Shown: positions 39,320-50,866, counted from the first letter of the stretch. The stretch: DNA of 51,063 nucleotides from an uncultured Planococcus sp. (GCA_947493585.1 CANLRI010000010.1:1-51063), one strand, 5' to 3'. The notes: generated by a model not told the origin, from the letters alone. Program-made: numbers and translations.

Positions 39320-39393
39320 TGGCGGCAGAGGGGATCGAACCCCCGACCTTACGGGTATGAACCGTACGCTCTAGCCAGCTGAGCTACGCCGCC
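39320..39393 (-). tRNA. tRNA-Met (CAT), elongator
   Basis: The minus strand reads a complete 74-base cloverleaf. A seven-bp acceptor stem (GGCGGCG/TGCCGCC with one G-T pair) is followed by a D-arm AGCTCAGCTGGCTAGAGC, an anticodon loop TTCATAC with anticodon CAT, and a T-arm GGGGGTTCGATCCCC. The discriminator base is A and CCA is not encoded. The sequence closely follows Bacillus elongator tRNA-Met (trnSL-Met1) rather than initiator (no mismatch at the acceptor end) or tRNA-Ile2. A tilS gene, whose product modifies tRNA-Ile2(CAT), is divergent to it. Confidence 0.96.
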
Positions 39394-39414
39394 TTGTTCA
39401 AACGAACAGTTTAT

Positions 39415-39444
39415 ATCATACTATCCTTAATACATATGTGTCAA
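39415..39444 (-). promoter_or_regulatory. Sigma-A promoter of tRNA-Met
   Basis: On the minus strand TTGACA (39444-39439) and TATGAT (39420-39415) are 18 bases apart, ending 21 bases before the tRNA 5' end. Confidence 0.75.
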
Positions 39445-39514
39445 TTAGCATTTTATGTTTTTACGATATTTATTTTATTTAAATTGGAAAACAACCAGAA
39501 TAGGAGGGCATGCC

Positions 39515-40906
39515 GTGGATCATTACGAACAAACACTGCTTGCATATCATAAAAAGCACGAGCTGTTCGAAAAAGGCGATCGACTCGTCATCGGCGTTTC
39601 GGGCGGCATCGATTCGATGGTTCTCTTGCAGTTTCTTTCAAAAAAGCGGCATCAATTAGGGGTAGATGTTACAGCGGTGCATATCGATCATATGCTAAGA
39701 GGCGCACAATCTGCAGAAGACCGCCGCTTTGTCGAACAGCATTGCAAGTTATGGGAAGTACCGTGTGAAAGCTTTTCAGTCCCGATCCCTGCGATTTTAG
39801 CTGAGAACGGCGGGAACGCACAAAGTGTCTGCCGGCAAGAACGTTACCGGGTATTCGAGCAAGTAATGGAGAAAACCGAATCCACAGTCCTCATTACGGC
39901 CCATCACGCAGACGACCAACTGGAGACCATTTTGATGGAAGGCATGCGCGGTAGCCTGCGGAACGGGGCTTTTGGCATGCGCATTAAGCGGCCATTTGGC
40001 GGCGGCATGCTCGTACGGCCACAACTTGCGGTCACCAAAGCGGAAATCGCTCATTATGCGCAACTGAACAAAGTGCCATACCGCGAAGATCCGAGCAATG
40101 CCAGTGATACTTACACGCGCAATCGCATCCGCAAGACCATCGTGCCGGCGATGGCACAGGAAAACCCTCGCGCTTCGTTACACTTTTCGGAACTCGCTGA
40201 ACAGATCAACGAAGATTTAGCATTCCTTCAGCAACTCGCCGAACAAACGCTAAAAGAATTGCTGTCTTCAGATAAGGAATTACTTATTTCTGCCGAAAGT
40301 TTCAGAAGGCATCCCTCTGCTTTACAAAAAAGGATGGTTCTACTACTATTAAACTATCTATATGATGACAAGCGAGTGTTAATAACGAGCCATTTGGCGG
40401 AACAAGTGCGCGAGCTGCTCCAAAGTTCCTCGGGCACTGTTTTTTTACATTTGCCGCAAAATTATATGATGACACGCCAATACGACCGGGTATTCTTTGA
40501 AAAACCGAAAGAATGCCAGCAACGCGAGCAGGCGGATATCGGCCATGGTTGGTCGCCGCCTGTCCTGGGTTTGCGTTATCGGGTTGTGCCAGCCGGCGAA
40601 GAGCCGGAAGCAGAAAATACTAAGTTTTGGTATTTTCAATCCGAAGAAACGGATTTCACGCTTCGCGGAAGGAAGCCGGGCGACCGGATCTTGCTTGCAG
40701 GCATGAACCAGGCGAAAAAACTGGCGCGGCTGATGATTGACGAGAAGGTCCCCTCACTTCAACGGGACAATTGGCCAATCATCGTGGCCGGAAAACATCG
40801 AGTATTACTGGTGCCCGGTTTGCGCACCGCCGCTTGTCTGAGCCGGACCAAGCGTCCGGAAGATAACCGTGTATTAGTTGAACAATGCATAGACTATGCA
40901 AAATGA
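39515..40906 (+). CDS. tilS: tRNA(Ile)-lysidine synthase
   Basis: 463 residues from GTG 39515, six bases after AGGAGGG; an upstream in-frame ATG at 39455 lies before the Shine-Dalgarno and is rejected. The N-type ATP-pyrophosphatase domain shows the PP-loop SGGIDSM (~residue 33), the HIDHMLRG motif, and the [13 protein letters not shown] motif (~residue 132). The C-terminal domain recognises tRNA. The enzyme puts lysidine on C34 of tRNA-Ile2(CAT) so that it reads AUA; it must reject tRNA-Met, encoded next door. hpt follows by 22 bases, as in most Firmicutes (tilS-hpt-ftsH). Confidence 0.95.
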   Translation: MDHYEQTLLAYHKKHELFEKGDRLVIGVSGGIDSMVLLQFLSKKRHQLGVDVTAVHIDHMLRGAQSAEDRRFVEQHCKLWEVPCESFSVPIPAILAENGGNAQSVCRQERYRVFEQVMEKTESTVLITAHHADDQLETILMEGMRGSLRNGAFGMRIKRPFGGGMLVRPQLAVTKAEIAHYAQLNKVPYREDPSNASDTYTRNRIRKTIVPAMAQENPRASLHFSELAEQINEDLAFLQQLAEQTLKELLSSDKELLISAESFRRHPSALQKRMVLLLLNYLYDDKRVLITSHLAEQVRELLQSSSGTVFLHLPQNYMMTRQYDRVFFEKPKECQQREQADIGHGWSPPVLGLRYRVVPAGEEPEAENTKFWYFQSEETDFTLRGRKPGDRILLAGMNQAKKLARLMIDEKVPSLQRDNWPIIVAGKHRVLLVPGLRTAACLSRTKRPEDNRVLVEQCIDYAK

Positions 40907-40928
40907 GGAAGAAACTAGGAGGCCCACC

Positions 40929-41480
40929 ATGCTACAAAAGGACATTAAAGAAGTATTGATCAGCGAAGAACAACTTCAGGAAAAAGCACGCGAACTCGGT
41001 GACATTTTAACGCGTGATTATGAAGGGAAGTATCCACTTGCCATCGGCGTATTGAAAGGCGCCATGCCATTCATGGGCGACCTCATGAAACGTTTTGACG
41101 GATACGTGGAAATGGATTTCATGGATGTTTCAAGTTACGGAAACGCAACGGTTTCTTCAGGCGAAGTCAAAATCGTCAAGGATTTGAATGCAAGCGTCGA
41201 AGGCCGTGACTTGCTGATTATCGAAGACATTATCGACAGCGGGCTGACATTAAGCTATTTGGTGGACTTGTTCAAATACCGCAAAGCGAACTCCATCAAG
41301 ATTGTCACACTTCTCGACAAACCAACCGGCCGTAAAGTGGACTTGAAAGCGGATTATATCGGCTTTGAAGTGCCAGATGCATTCGTTGTTGGCTACGGCT
41401 TAGACTACGCGGAAAAGTACCGCAATCTTCCATATATTGGAATATTGAAACCCGCTGTTTACAACGGTGAAGAGGAATAG
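40929..41480 (+). CDS. hpt: Hypoxanthine-guanine phosphoribosyltransferase
   Basis: 183 residues from ATG 40929 (ACTAGGAGGCC upstream), close to the 180 of B. subtilis HprT; an in-frame ATG at 40896 lies within tilS and is rejected. It salvages hypoxanthine and guanine with PRPP. The PRPP loop is [12 protein letters not shown] (~residues 97-108); [14 protein letters not shown] and [21 protein letters not shown] are further family signatures. In Firmicutes HprT is a (p)ppGpp target, and B. subtilis HprT with TilS has been reported to stimulate ftsH expression, the next gene. Confidence 0.96.
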   Translation: MLQKDIKEVLISEEQLQEKARELGDILTRDYEGKYPLAIGVLKGAMPFMGDLMKRFDGYVEMDFMDVSSYGNATVSSGEVKIVKDLNASVEGRDLLIIEDIIDSGLTLSYLVDLFKYRKANSIKIVTLLDKPTGRKVDLKADYIGFEVPDAFVVGYGLDYAEKYRNLPYIGILKPAVYNGEEE

Positions 41481-41544
41481 TCAAAGAACGTTCAAAGAGC
41501 CGATGATTTAACTAGGCCATGAAGGCTTTTCATTGTATGCATTT

Positions 41545-41572
41545 TTGTCCCTGTGTTAGTATTTAGTATAGT
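41545..41572 (+). promoter_or_regulatory. Possible promoter of ftsH
   Basis: TTGTCC (41545-41550) and TATAGT (41567-41572) are 16 bases apart, 29 bases before the ftsH start. Confidence 0.5.
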
Positions 41573-41600
41573 TTTGGGAAACTTTGTGAGGAGGCGCGGG

Positions 41601-43613
41601 ATGAATCGAATATTCCGATACACCATATTTTATCTACTGATATTCCTAGTCATCATCGGTATTCTAGGAACTTTCAATAATAGCAACCAACCGACGCAAA
41701 ATATTGGATATGGCGACTTTCTGGATGCGCTGAACGCTGGCGAAATTACAGAAGTGACTATCCAGCCGGACGCACAAGTGTACGAAGTGACCGGCCGCAT
41801 GACAGATTACGATGAAGGCGAATCATTTGTCACCAATGTGCCGATCGAGAACGAAGCATTGGTAGCGCAAATCGATGAGCTGGCAACAGCACAAGAAGGA
41901 GTGGAAGTCGAGTTTTTGAAAGCGCCGCAAACTAGCGGATGGGTTTCATTCTTCACCGGCATCATTCCATTCATCATCATCTTCATCCTGTTCTTCTTCT
42001 TGCTCAACCAATCACAAGGCGGCGGTGGCGGCCGAGTGATGAACTTCGGGAAAAGCAAGGCGAAATTGTATGATGACCAGAAACAAAAAGTTCGCTTCGA
42101 CGATGTAGCCGGCGCGGATGAAGAAAAGCAAGAACTTGTCGAAGTAGTGGACTTCCTGAAAGACCCGAAACGCTTCGGCGAAATTGGTGCGCGGATTCCA
42201 AAAGGGATCTTGCTTGTCGGGCCTCCGGGTACCGGTAAAACCTTGCTTGCCCGTGCAGTAGCCGGCGAAGCAGGCGTGCCGTTCTTCTCCATCAGTGGTT
42301 CGGACTTTGTCGAAATGTTCGTTGGTGTCGGGGCTTCGCGTGTCCGTGATTTGTTTGAGAACGCGAAGAAAAACGCACCGTGTATTATCTTTATCGATGA
42401 AATCGATGCAGTTGGACGTCAGCGCGGCGCCGGTCTAGGCGGCGGGCACGATGAGCGCGAACAAACGCTCAACCAATTGCTCGTTGAAATGGATGGCTTC
42501 GGCGCGAACGAAGGCATTATCATCATCGCTGCTACCAACCGTCCGGATATCCTGGACCCGGCACTTCTGCGCCCTGGCCGTTTTGACCGCCAGATCACAG
42601 TAGGCCGCCCGGATGTCAAAGGACGTGAAGAAGTGTTGAAAGTCCATGCGCGCAACAAGCCGCTTGATGATACTGTCGACATGAAGGCGATCGCCCAGCG
42701 TACGCCTGGCTTCTCCGGTGCAGACCTTGAAAACTTATTGAACGAAGCAGCGCTTGTTGCCGCTCGCCGCAATAAGAAAAAAATCGACATGGCCGATATT
42801 GACGAAGCGACAGACCGCGTCATTGCAGGTCCAGCTAAAAAGAATCGCGTTATCTCGAAAAAAGAACGCAATATCGTCGCATACCACGAATCAGGGCATA
42901 CTGTTATCGGCTTGACCCTGGATGATGCGGACATCGTCCATAAAGTAACGATCGTCCCACGTGGCCAGGCTGGCGGATATGCCGTCATGCTGCCGCGTGA
43001 AGACCGTTACTTCATGACCAAACCAGAACTTCTCGATAAGATTGCCGGATTGCTCGGCGGTCGTGTTGCAGAGGATATCGTTTTTGGCGAAGTATCCACT
43101 GGCGCTCACAATGACTTCCAGCGTGCAACAGCAATCGCCCGCAGCATGGTCACTGAATACGGGATGAGCGACAAGATTGGCCCGATCCAATTTGGCCAAT
43201 CTCAAGGCGGAAACGTCTTCCTTGGGCGCGACTTCAATTCAGACCAAAACTATTCCGATGCGATTGCATTCGAGATTGACCAGGAAATTCAGCGCATCAT
43301 CAAAGAGCAATACGTCCGGACGAAAGAGATTCTCACGGAAAAACGTGAGCTTCTTGAACTACTCGCCAACACATTGCTCGAAGTGGAAACACTCGATGCT
43401 GCTCAAATCCAGCACTTGAAAGAACACGGCACATTGCCGGAACGTTCGTATGAAGCCTTGAACGGCAATTACGAAAAAGAAGAAAGCGAAACGGAGCCAG
43501 ACGAGGTAAATCCGGATGTCACGGGTGCGCCAAATGATCCGTCATCGGCAGATTTACCAGATGAAGGTTCATCGACTGATTCCAAAGGGCCGATACGAGA
43601 AGACCGTAAATAA
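41601..43613 (+). CDS. ftsH: ATP-dependent zinc metalloprotease FtsH
   Basis: 670 residues from ATG 41601 (GTGAGGAGG upstream). Two membrane segments, ~residues 4-24 and ~113-136 ([20 protein letters not shown]), flank an extracellular domain. The AAA+ module follows: Walker A GPPGTGKT (207-214, K213), Walker [13 protein letters not shown], and the second region of homology ending in RPGRFDRQ. The zinc site HESGH is at 429-433. The C-terminal ~45 residues are acidic and Asp/Ser/Pro-rich, probably disordered. It degrades membrane and regulatory proteins as a hexamer. Its terminator closes the tilS-hpt-ftsH group. Confidence 0.97.
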   Translation: MNRIFRYTIFYLLIFLVIIGILGTFNNSNQPTQNIGYGDFLDALNAGEITEVTIQPDAQVYEVTGRMTDYDEGESFVTNVPIENEALVAQIDELATAQEGVEVEFLKAPQTSGWVSFFTGIIPFIIIFILFFFLLNQSQGGGGGRVMNFGKSKAKLYDDQKQKVRFDDVAGADEEKQELVEVVDFLKDPKRFGEIGARIPKGILLVGPPGTGKTLLARAVAGEAGVPFFSISGSDFVEMFVGVGASRVRDLFENAKKNAPCIIFIDEIDAVGRQRGAGLGGGHDEREQTLNQLLVEMDGFGANEGIIIIAATNRPDILDPALLRPGRFDRQITVGRPDVKGREEVLKVHARNKPLDDTVDMKAIAQRTPGFSGADLENLLNEAALVAARRNKKKIDMADIDEATDRVIAGPAKKNRVISKKERNIVAYHESGHTVIGLTLDDADIVHKVTIVPRGQAGGYAVMLPREDRYFMTKPELLDKIAGLLGGRVAEDIVFGEVSTGAHNDFQRATAIARSMVTEYGMSDKIGPIQFGQSQGGNVFLGRDFNSDQNYSDAIAFEIDQEIQRIIKEQYVRTKEILTEKRELLELLANTLLEVETLDAAQIQHLKEHGTLPERSYEALNGNYEKEESETEPDEVNPDVTGAPNDPSSADLPDEGSSTDSKGPIREDRK

Positions 43614-43616
43614 AGA

Positions 43617-43660
43617 AAAGCCGGTGCCACCCCTGAAAAGGGCTTGGCGCCGGCTTTTTG
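43617..43660 (+). terminator. Terminator after ftsH
   Basis: AGCCGGTGCC pairs with GGCGCCGGCT around an inner CCC/GGG pairing, followed by TTTTT. Confidence 0.9.
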
Positions 43661-43683
43661 CTTTTGTAGAATTATGGTATGAT
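43655..43683 (+). promoter_or_regulatory. Probable extended -10 promoter of coaX
   Basis: TATGAT (43678-43683) preceded by TGG gives an extended -10; the -35 (TTTTTG, 43655-43660) is poor and overlaps the ftsH terminator tail. Confidence 0.5.
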
Positions 43684-43718
43684 GTGTTGGAAATTCAGCA
43701 GACAAATGGGGAGAATTT

Positions 43719-44486
43719 ATGATCTTAGTGATGGATACAGGCAATACCAATATCGTCCTTGGCGTATACGATAACGATACACTGCTGCACCATTGGCGGA
43801 TGGAAACCGACCGCCACAAAACCGAAGATGAATACGCCATGCAGATCAAAGCGTTTTTGAATCACGTCGGCCTGGGCTTTGAATCAATTGACGGCGTCAT
43901 CATGTCCTCTGTCGTCCCGCCGATCATGTTCGCGCTAGAGCGCATGGCACAAAAATATTTCCGCACCAAAGCGCTAGTCGTCGGGCCAGGCGTCAAGACC
44001 GGCCTCAACATCAAATACGAAAATCCGCGTGAAGTCGGCGCGGACCGCATCGTTAATGCCGTCGCAGCGATACAGGAATACGGGGGACCCTTGATCATCG
44101 TCGACTTCGGCACTGCTAATACCTTCTGTTATATCGATGAAAACAATCAATACCAAGGCGGCGCCATCGCCCCGGGGATTCAAAGCTCGACCGAAGCATT
44201 ATACACTAGGGCATCGAAACTGCCGCGCATTGAAATCGCGCGTCCCGATTCGGTTGTCGGCAAAAACACCATTTCAGCGATGCAAGCAGGAATTGTCTAT
44301 GGCTATGTCGGCCAAGCGGAAGGCATCATCACCCGCATGAAAAAACAAAGCAAGCAACATCCGACCGTTATCGCGACAGGCGGACTTGCGCAGTTGATTG
44401 CCGCAGAGTCGGATATGATCGACCATGTCGACCCGTTTTTGACATTAAAAGGCCTGCATTTCATTTATAAACGCAATCAAGCGTAA
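43719..44486 (+). CDS. coaX: Type III pantothenate kinase
   Basis: 255 residues, CoaX family. It phosphorylates pantothenate in the first step of coenzyme A synthesis and, unlike type I kinases, is not feedback inhibited by CoA. The actin-like phosphate-1 loop [12 protein letters not shown] (~residues 5-16), [23 protein letters not shown] and [13 protein letters not shown] are all present. GGGGAGA precedes the ATG. hslO starts 17 bases later, the usual yacB-hslO order of Bacillales. Confidence 0.96.
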   Translation: MILVMDTGNTNIVLGVYDNDTLLHHWRMETDRHKTEDEYAMQIKAFLNHVGLGFESIDGVIMSSVVPPIMFALERMAQKYFRTKALVVGPGVKTGLNIKYENPREVGADRIVNAVAAIQEYGGPLIIVDFGTANTFCYIDENNQYQGGAIAPGIQSSTEALYTRASKLPRIEIARPDSVVGKNTISAMQAGIVYGYVGQAEGIITRMKKQSKQHPTVIATGGLAQLIAAESDMIDHVDPFLTLKGLHFIYKRNQA

Positions 44487-44503
44487 GGAGAGGAAGAATC
44501 ACT

Positions 44504-45385
44504 ATGGCAGATTATTTAGTACGCGGACTTGGTTTTAATGGCAACGTGCGTGCATTTGCAGTCAATACGACAGAAACGGTCGGGGAAGCGCAGCGCCGCC
44601 ACCAGACATGGCCCGCAGCAACAGCGGCCCTTGGGCGTTTAATGACGGGCGGCGTCATGTTCGGCGCCATGTTAAAAGGAGAAGACCGCGTCACATTGAA
44701 AATCGAAGCAGGCGGGCCGATTGGATATCTATTGGTCGATAGCGACGCCAAAGGCAATGTGCGCGGCTATGTCGCTAACCCGCAAACCCATGTCGACAGC
44801 AAAAGCGGAAAGTTGGACGTCAAAGGTGTCGTCGGCACAGACGGCATGCTGTCTGTCGTCAAGGACCAAGGCATGCGCGATTATTTCACCGGACAGACGC
44901 CGATTGTCTCCGGGGAAATCGCAGAAGATTTGACCTATTATTTCGTTGTGTCCGAACAAGTCCCTTCCTCTGTTGGCCTCGGTGTTCTTGTTGATACCGA
45001 TAATTCGGTGCTAGCAGCAGGGGGCTTTATCATCCAATTGATGCCAGATACCGATGACGAAACCATTACATTGATCGAAAAACGCTTGGCCAATATCGAA
45101 GCCGTCTCGTCCATGATCAAGCGTGGGCTCACCCCTGAAGGCATCCTAGAAGAGGTACTGGGCGCTGACAATGTGCAGATTCTTGAAAAAATACCTGTCC
45201 AGTTCAAGTGCACTTGCTCAAAAGAGAAGTTTGCTGAGGGCCTTATAGGGCTTGGAAAAGAAGAAATCCGCCAAATGATCGACACAGATGGCCAAGCGGA
45301 AGCAGAATGCCATTTCTGCCACGAAAAATATCATTACAACAAAGAAGAATTGGAAGCGCTGCTCAATGAACTCGAATCGAACTAA
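44504..45385 (+). CDS. hslO: 33-kDa redox-regulated chaperonin Hsp33
   Basis: 293 residues. It is a holdase chaperone that turns on when oxidants form disulfides in its zinc switch. The switch cysteines are C236-x-C238 and C269-x-x-C272, the canonical CxC...CxxC. The N-terminal domain is family-typical ([37 protein letters not shown]). AAGGAGAGGAAG precedes the start. Its last 20 bases overlap the start of the PpiC-domain gene, linking oxidative protein protection to extracytoplasmic folding in one operon. Confidence 0.96.
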   Translation: MADYLVRGLGFNGNVRAFAVNTTETVGEAQRRHQTWPAATAALGRLMTGGVMFGAMLKGEDRVTLKIEAGGPIGYLLVDSDAKGNVRGYVANPQTHVDSKSGKLDVKGVVGTDGMLSVVKDQGMRDYFTGQTPIVSGEIAEDLTYYFVVSEQVPSSVGLGVLVDTDNSVLAAGGFIIQLMPDTDDETITLIEKRLANIEAVSSMIKRGLTPEGILEEVLGADNVQILEKIPVQFKCTCSKEKFAEGLIGLGKEEIRQMIDTDGQAEAECHFCHEKYHYNKEELEALLNELESN

Positions 45386-46298
45386 CCCGACACCACCGAA
45401 ACAGAAACGCCACTTAAAAACGAAACCGGTGTTAATGGTCATCGGCATATTGCTGCTGGCCAATGTGCTATGGTTTATCGCCTGGCTCATCCCCAACGGC
45501 AGCAGTGCAGCAAACGAAGAAGTCGCAGCAGTCGATGGCGAAAAAATCACGCGTGCTGAATGGATGGCATCGATGGAACAGCAGCACGGCCGAAGCGCCC
45601 TTCTCGAATTGGTCAATGAAAAAGTCATGGCCGCAGCGGCAAACGATTACGGCATCGAAGTATCCGATAAGGAAATCGACCTGGAACTGGCCATGATGCG
45701 AACCGCTCAAGACGGCACCGAAGAATTATTGTATGCCAATGACACCGAACGCCAGCGCGAAAAAGTGAAAGCGCAATTGATCTTGGAGAAAGTGTTAACG
45801 AAAGATGTCCTCATCGATGACCAGGCCATTGAAGGCTTCTATGAAGACAACCGGGCCATCTATGACGTCAAAGATTCATATCGCACAAGCATGATTGTTT
45901 TGAATTCCAAAGTGGAAGCAGAAGAAGCGATCAAAGAACTTGATAACGGGTCAAGTTTCGAAGCACTTGCACGCGAACGCTCCATCGATAACGCCACCGG
46001 CAACCTCGGAGGAGACATCGGTTTCGTCTCCCCTGGCCAAGCATCAATCGATCCGCAAATCGCAAAAACGGTCGAAACCATCGAACCGGGCTCGTGGTCG
46101 GCTCCACTAGCACTTGAAGATGGCCGAACCGCCGTCATTATGGTGAAAGAAAAAATTGAAGGCCGTACGTTCAGCTACGACGAAGTGAAAGAACACATCA
46201 GCCGGGAGCTGGCACTTGAGCAATTGCCTCAATCGGTCTCTCCTGAAGCCTTCTGGCAAGAGTTCGACGCCGAATGGTTTTACGGTGAAGGGGAATAA
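45366..46298 (+). CDS. Membrane-anchored PpiC-type peptidyl-prolyl isomerase (YacD/PrsA-like)
   Basis: 310 residues from ATG 45366; the frame is open 26 codons upstream only because it runs in another frame of hslO. A short cytoplasmic, positively charged N-terminus is followed by one membrane segment ([20 protein letters not shown], ~residues 22-41). The rest is outside: a SurA-like N-terminal chaperone region ([14 protein letters not shown]...[14 protein letters not shown]) and a parvulin PpiC domain (~residues 175-270, [28 protein letters not shown]). Unlike PrsA it has no lipobox cysteine, so it is an uncleaved membrane anchor rather than a lipoprotein. It matches yacD by position. Clients are unknown; exported protein folding is the likely role. 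Confidence 0.88.
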   Translation: MNSNRTNPTPPKQKRHLKTKPVLMVIGILLLANVLWFIAWLIPNGSSAANEEVAAVDGEKITRAEWMASMEQQHGRSALLELVNEKVMAAAANDYGIEVSDKEIDLELAMMRTAQDGTEELLYANDTERQREKVKAQLILEKVLTKDVLIDDQAIEGFYEDNRAIYDVKDSYRTSMIVLNSKVEAEEAIKELDNGSSFEALARERSIDNATGNLGGDIGFVSPGQASIDPQIAKTVETIEPGSWSAPLALEDGRTAVIMVKEKIEGRTFSYDEVKEHISRELALEQLPQSVSPEAFWQEFDAEWFYGEGE

Positions 46299-46319
46299 GC
46301 TTTTGGCGGTCTCCAAAGA

Positions 46320-46348
46320 TTGACAGTTCGCGCCGCAATTGATAGGAT
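46320..46348 (+). promoter_or_regulatory. Sigma-A promoter of cysK
   Basis: TTGACA (46320-46325) and TAGGAT (46343-46348) are 17 bases apart, 47 bases before the cysK start. I do not see a convincing CymR box. Confidence 0.7.
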
Positions 46349-46395
46349 GAAACAAATAATGTCGACAAAAATAGTAGGGATTAGGAGTGGTAAAC

Positions 46396-47337
46396 ATGGC
46401 ACGAGTAGGAAATTCAATTACCGAATTGATTGGGCAAACGCCAATTGTTAAATTAAACCGGTTGACAGGACCTGAAGATGCGGAAGTTTACGTTAAATTG
46501 GAATACTTCAACCCAGGCTCCAGCGTAAAAGACCGGATTGCGCTTGCGATGATCGAAGCAGCAGAAAAAGCCGGCGACTTAAAAGAAGGTGATACGTTAA
46601 TCGAGCCGACAAGCGGCAATACAGGGATCGGCCTTGCCATGATTGCTGCAGCAAAAGGCTACCGCAGCGTTCTCGTCATGCCTGAAACAATGAGCATGGA
46701 ACGCCGCAACTTGTTGCGCGCATACGGTGCGGAACTCGTCTTGACACCTGGACCCGATGGCATGAACGGCCCGAACGGCGCCATCAAAACAGCAGAAAAA
46801 CTGGCGGCTGAAAACTCCTGGTTCATGCCCCAGCAATTCAATAACGAAGCAAATCCGGAAGTGCACCGCCTGACCACAGGGCCTGAAATCGTTGAAGCGA
46901 TGGATCAATTGGATGGTTTCATTTCCGGCATCGGCACAGGCGGAACGATCACAGGCGCTGGGCAAGTGTTGAAAGAACATTTCCCGAACATTCATATCGT
47001 GGCCGTTGAACCAACCGACTCTCCTGTTTTGTCTGGCGGAAAACCGGGGCCGCATAAAATCCAAGGTATCGGCGCCGGCTTTGTTCCGGCTGTACTGAAC
47101 ACGGAAATCTATGACGAAATCATGCAAGTCAGCAACGAGCAATCCTATGAATTTGCCCGCAGAACGGCCCGTGAAGAAGGCATCCTCGGCGGTGTATCCT
47201 CAGGAGCCGCAATCTACGCAGCGCTTGAACTGGCAAAAAGACTCGGCAAAGGCAAAAAAGTATTGGCGATCTTGCCATCGAACGGCGAACGTTATTTGAG
47301 CACTCCGCTTTACCAATTTGATGAAAATAACGCATGA
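46396..47337 (+). CDS. cysK: Cysteine synthase A (O-acetylserine sulfhydrylase)
   Basis: 313 residues from ATG 46396 (TTAGGAG eight bases upstream; an in-frame GTG at 46387 overlaps the Shine-Dalgarno). It makes cysteine from O-acetylserine and sulfide. The PLP lysine is K45 in [10 protein letters not shown]; the substrate loop is [10 protein letters not shown] and the cofactor phosphate loop is [12 protein letters not shown]. In B. subtilis CysK also acts as co-regulator of the repressor CymR. B. subtilis has pabB-pabA-pabC between cysK and the folate genes; here they are absent. Confidence 0.96.
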   Translation: MARVGNSITELIGQTPIVKLNRLTGPEDAEVYVKLEYFNPGSSVKDRIALAMIEAAEKAGDLKEGDTLIEPTSGNTGIGLAMIAAAKGYRSVLVMPETMSMERRNLLRAYGAELVLTPGPDGMNGPNGAIKTAEKLAAENSWFMPQQFNNEANPEVHRLTTGPEIVEAMDQLDGFISGIGTGGTITGAGQVLKEHFPNIHIVAVEPTDSPVLSGGKPGPHKIQGIGAGFVPAVLNTEIYDEIMQVSNEQSYEFARRTAREEGILGGVSSGAAIYAALELAKRLGKGKKVLAILPSNGERYLSTPLYQFDENNA

Positions 47338-47342
47338 TCCGA

Positions 47343-47371
47343 AGAGCCTTCTGAAAAGGAGGCTCTTTTAT
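47343..47371 (+). terminator. Terminator after cysK
   Basis: AGAGCC pairs with GGCTCT through an inner TTC/GGA stem, followed by TTTTATTT, about six bases after the stop. Confidence 0.88.
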
Positions 47372-47476
47372 TTGTGCAGAAATTGCAGATTCACGATAAG
47401 ATAAGGGCAGTTTGAATAATAGTATTTCCCAGGAAATGATCGGTTCCTACAATTCATACATGGACGGTGGACAAAG

Positions 47477-48283
47477 ATGAACTTAGATGCAAATAAAAAC
47501 ACACAAGTAATGGGCATATTGAATGTGACCCCGGATTCGTTTTCCGACGGCGGGCAATTCAATAATGTTGAAAAAGCGGTGGCCCGCGCTAAGCAAATGC
47601 TTCAGGACGGCGCTGCAGTCATAGATGTAGGTGGCGAGTCAACGCGTCCCGGCCACACGCAAATTTCTGATGAAGAAGAAATTGCTCGGGTAGTGCCGGT
47701 CATTCAGGCGCTCAGAGAACAAACAGACGCGATTATCTCCATCGATACATACAAATCTGCTGTCGCGCGTTCAGCTGTCGAGGCCGGTGCGCATATCATC
47801 AATGATATTTGGGGTGCTAAATACGACCCCCAAATTGCCCAAGTGGCGGCAGATAAACAAGTGCCGATCATTCTTATGCACAACCGTGCCGAAGCGGTTT
47901 ACGATGATTTTTGGCAAGATGCCAAAGAAGATCTCGACGAAAGCATCCGCATCGCCCAAAACGCCGGCGTTTCGGACAAATACATCTGGCTCGATCCTGG
48001 CATCGGATTTGCCAAGACGCTCGCCCAAAATGTCGAAATGATGCAGCGGCTCGATCAGCTCGTAGCGATGGGCTATCCTGTACTCCTTGGCACTTCCCGC
48101 AAATCATTCATCGGCAAGTTACTCGATGCACAAGTCGACGAGCGTTTGGAAGGCTCTCTCGCAACGGCAGCGTTCGGTGTCATGAAAGGCTGCCAAATCG
48201 TGCGTGTCCACGATGTGAAAGAAACGGTACAAACAGTCAAGATGATGGATTTTTTAACAGGCAAGATAAAGGTGGAGGGATAA
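47477..48283 (+). CDS. folP: Dihydropteroate synthase
   Basis: 268 residues. It condenses p-aminobenzoate with hydroxymethyl-dihydropterin pyrophosphate and is the target of sulfonamides. MGILNVTPDSFSDGG (~residues 12-26) and DVGGESTRPGH (~50) are the two Pfam signatures; the TIM-barrel ends with LGTSRKSFIGKLL and RVHDVKE. It begins a folP-folB-folK operon. No good promoter is seen by eye in the 139-base gap before it, which contains the cysK terminator. Confidence 0.96.
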   Translation: MNLDANKNTQVMGILNVTPDSFSDGGQFNNVEKAVARAKQMLQDGAAVIDVGGESTRPGHTQISDEEEIARVVPVIQALREQTDAIISIDTYKSAVARSAVEAGAHIINDIWGAKYDPQIAQVAADKQVPIILMHNRAEAVYDDFWQDAKEDLDESIRIAQNAGVSDKYIWLDPGIGFAKTLAQNVEMMQRLDQLVAMGYPVLLGTSRKSFIGKLLDAQVDERLEGSLATAAFGVMKGCQIVRVHDVKETVQTVKMMDFLTGKIKVEG

Positions 48284-48285
48284 AC

Positions 48286-48651
48286 ATGGATTATATTCAT
48301 TTAAACGAAATGGAGTTTTACGGCTATCATGGCGTATTCGCAGAAGAACAAAAACTCGGGCAGCGCTTCCGGGCAACCGTGACGCTAGCGGTCGAATTAC
48401 AACGTGCCGGGGAAACTGACGAGCTGGAACATACGGTTCATTATGGCGAAGCGTACGAAACGTGCCGCCGAGTTATTGAAGGAAAACCGAAAAAACTGGT
48501 CGAAGCAGTGGCCGAAACAGTAGCTGCTGAATTACTGAATCAATTCCCGCTGGTCCAGGGAGTCCGCGTTCAGTTGATCAAGCCGGATCCCCCAATTCCT
48601 GGCCATTACAAATCGGTAGCAATCGACATCACCCGAGGCAGCTTCCGATGA
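48286..48651 (+). CDS. folB: Dihydroneopterin aldolase
   Basis: 121 residues from ATG 48286, directly after folP (GGTGGAGGG overlaps the folP end). It splits dihydroneopterin to 6-hydroxymethyl-dihydropterin, the folK substrate. The N-terminal MEFYGYHGVFAEEQKLGQRF holds the conserved substrate-binding Y-x-H-G and E-x-x-x-G-Q residues; the central HTVHYGEAYE segment carries Y and the conserved histidine pair. The longer open frame reaching back to 47911 is a shadow inside folP. Its last four bases overlap folK (ATGA). Confidence 0.95.
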   Translation: MDYIHLNEMEFYGYHGVFAEEQKLGQRFRATVTLAVELQRAGETDELEHTVHYGEAYETCRRVIEGKPKKLVEAVAETVAAELLNQFPLVQGVRVQLIKPDPPIPGHYKSVAIDITRGSFR

Positions 48652-49139
48652 ATGAAGTCTACCTATCCTTGGGCTCGAATTTAGGAGACAGGAAAGCCCA
48701 GCTTCAAGAAGCGGTTCGCTTACTTCAATCGAATCCCTCCATTTCTAATATGAAAATGTCCTCCATCTACGAAACAGCTCCAGTCGGCTATCTCAACCAG
48801 GATGCATTTTTGAATTTGGTCATTCGACTGGAAACCAGCCTCTCTCCTTTAAGTTTATTAGATACATGTCAGGAAATTGAACAAATTCTGCAAAGGGAGC
48901 GGCTGATTCGATGGGGCCCGCGCACAGTAGACCTTGATGTATTGCTGTACGGCCAAGAGCAGCTGACAACAGAGCGGCTGATCATTCCTCATCCGCATAT
49001 GTACGAACGGGCATTTGTGCTCGTGCCTTTGCGAGAACTGATGCCCACACTCAGTCTTCCGGAAGGTCTAGACACGCAAGAAGTAGAATTATGGAAAACG
49101 TATAGCGACATAAAAACATTTTTGCTTGATGCAAGTTAA
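48648..49139 (+). CDS. folK: 2-amino-4-hydroxy-6-hydroxymethyldihydropteridine diphosphokinase
   Basis: 163 residues. It transfers pyrophosphate from ATP to hydroxymethyl-dihydropterin, giving the folP co-substrate. The YLSLGSNLGDRKAQLQEAV N-terminus, the SSIYETAPVGY segment, and the signature RWGPRTVDLDVLLYG (~residues 88-102) with HPHMYERAFVLVPL are all seen. The start overlaps folB by ATGA. In B. subtilis yazB and dusB follow; here a short terminator and then lysS come next. Confidence 0.95.
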   Translation: MNEVYLSLGSNLGDRKAQLQEAVRLLQSNPSISNMKMSSIYETAPVGYLNQDAFLNLVIRLETSLSPLSLLDTCQEIEQILQRERLIRWGPRTVDLDVLLYGQEQLTTERLIIPHPHMYERAFVLVPLRELMPTLSLPEGLDTQEVELWKTYSDIKTFLLDAS

Positions 49140-49186
49140 TTAACTAGATTATTTACGATGTAAAGAACTGAAAAGAATACAATTAG

Positions 49187-49215
49187 AAGTTGCCAAGAAA
49201 ACGGCAGCTTTTCTT
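49187..49215 (+). terminator. Weak terminator after the fol operon
   Basis: AGTTGCC (49188-49194) pairs, with one wobble, with GGCAGCT (49203-49209), followed by TTTTCTT. Confidence 0.65.
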
Positions 49216-49291
49216 ATGTAACGGCACGAAAAATTGTGTACAATGGATAAATACACGAAAGCACGTGGTTTTAACAGAAAAAGGAGTGTAG

Positions 49292-50779
<1,488 letters not shown>

Positions 50780-50790
50780 AATGGAAGTGA

Positions 50791-50828
50791 AACTTGGGTA
50801 AGCTTTTTAGCTTACCCAAGTTTTTTTA
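50791..50828 (+). terminator. Terminator after lysS
   Basis: AACTTGGGTAAGC and GCTTACCCAAGTT form a perfect 13-bp stem with a T/A loop, followed by TTTTT. Confidence 0.94.
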
Positions 50829-50837
50829 AAAAAACTA

Positions 50838-50866
50838 TTGCGCTCACTGCAAGAAGGTGATAAGAT
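50838..50866 (+). promoter_or_regulatory. rRNA operon promoter P1
   Basis: TTGCGC (50838-50843) and TAAGAT (50861-50866) are spaced 17 bases. It lies 86 bases upstream of P2, in the tandem layout common to Bacillales rRNA operons. Confidence 0.6.

Noticed and set aside
39320..39393. tRNA-Ile2(CAT) because of the adjacent tilS
   Set aside because: Acceptor, D-arm and T-arm match Bacillus elongator tRNA-Met; Ile2 has a different acceptor stem and anticodon-loop neighbours.
47911..48285. N-terminal extension of the folB frame into folP
   Set aside because: The extension is Arg/Cys-rich shadow sequence; family start and Shine-Dalgarno agree on 48286.
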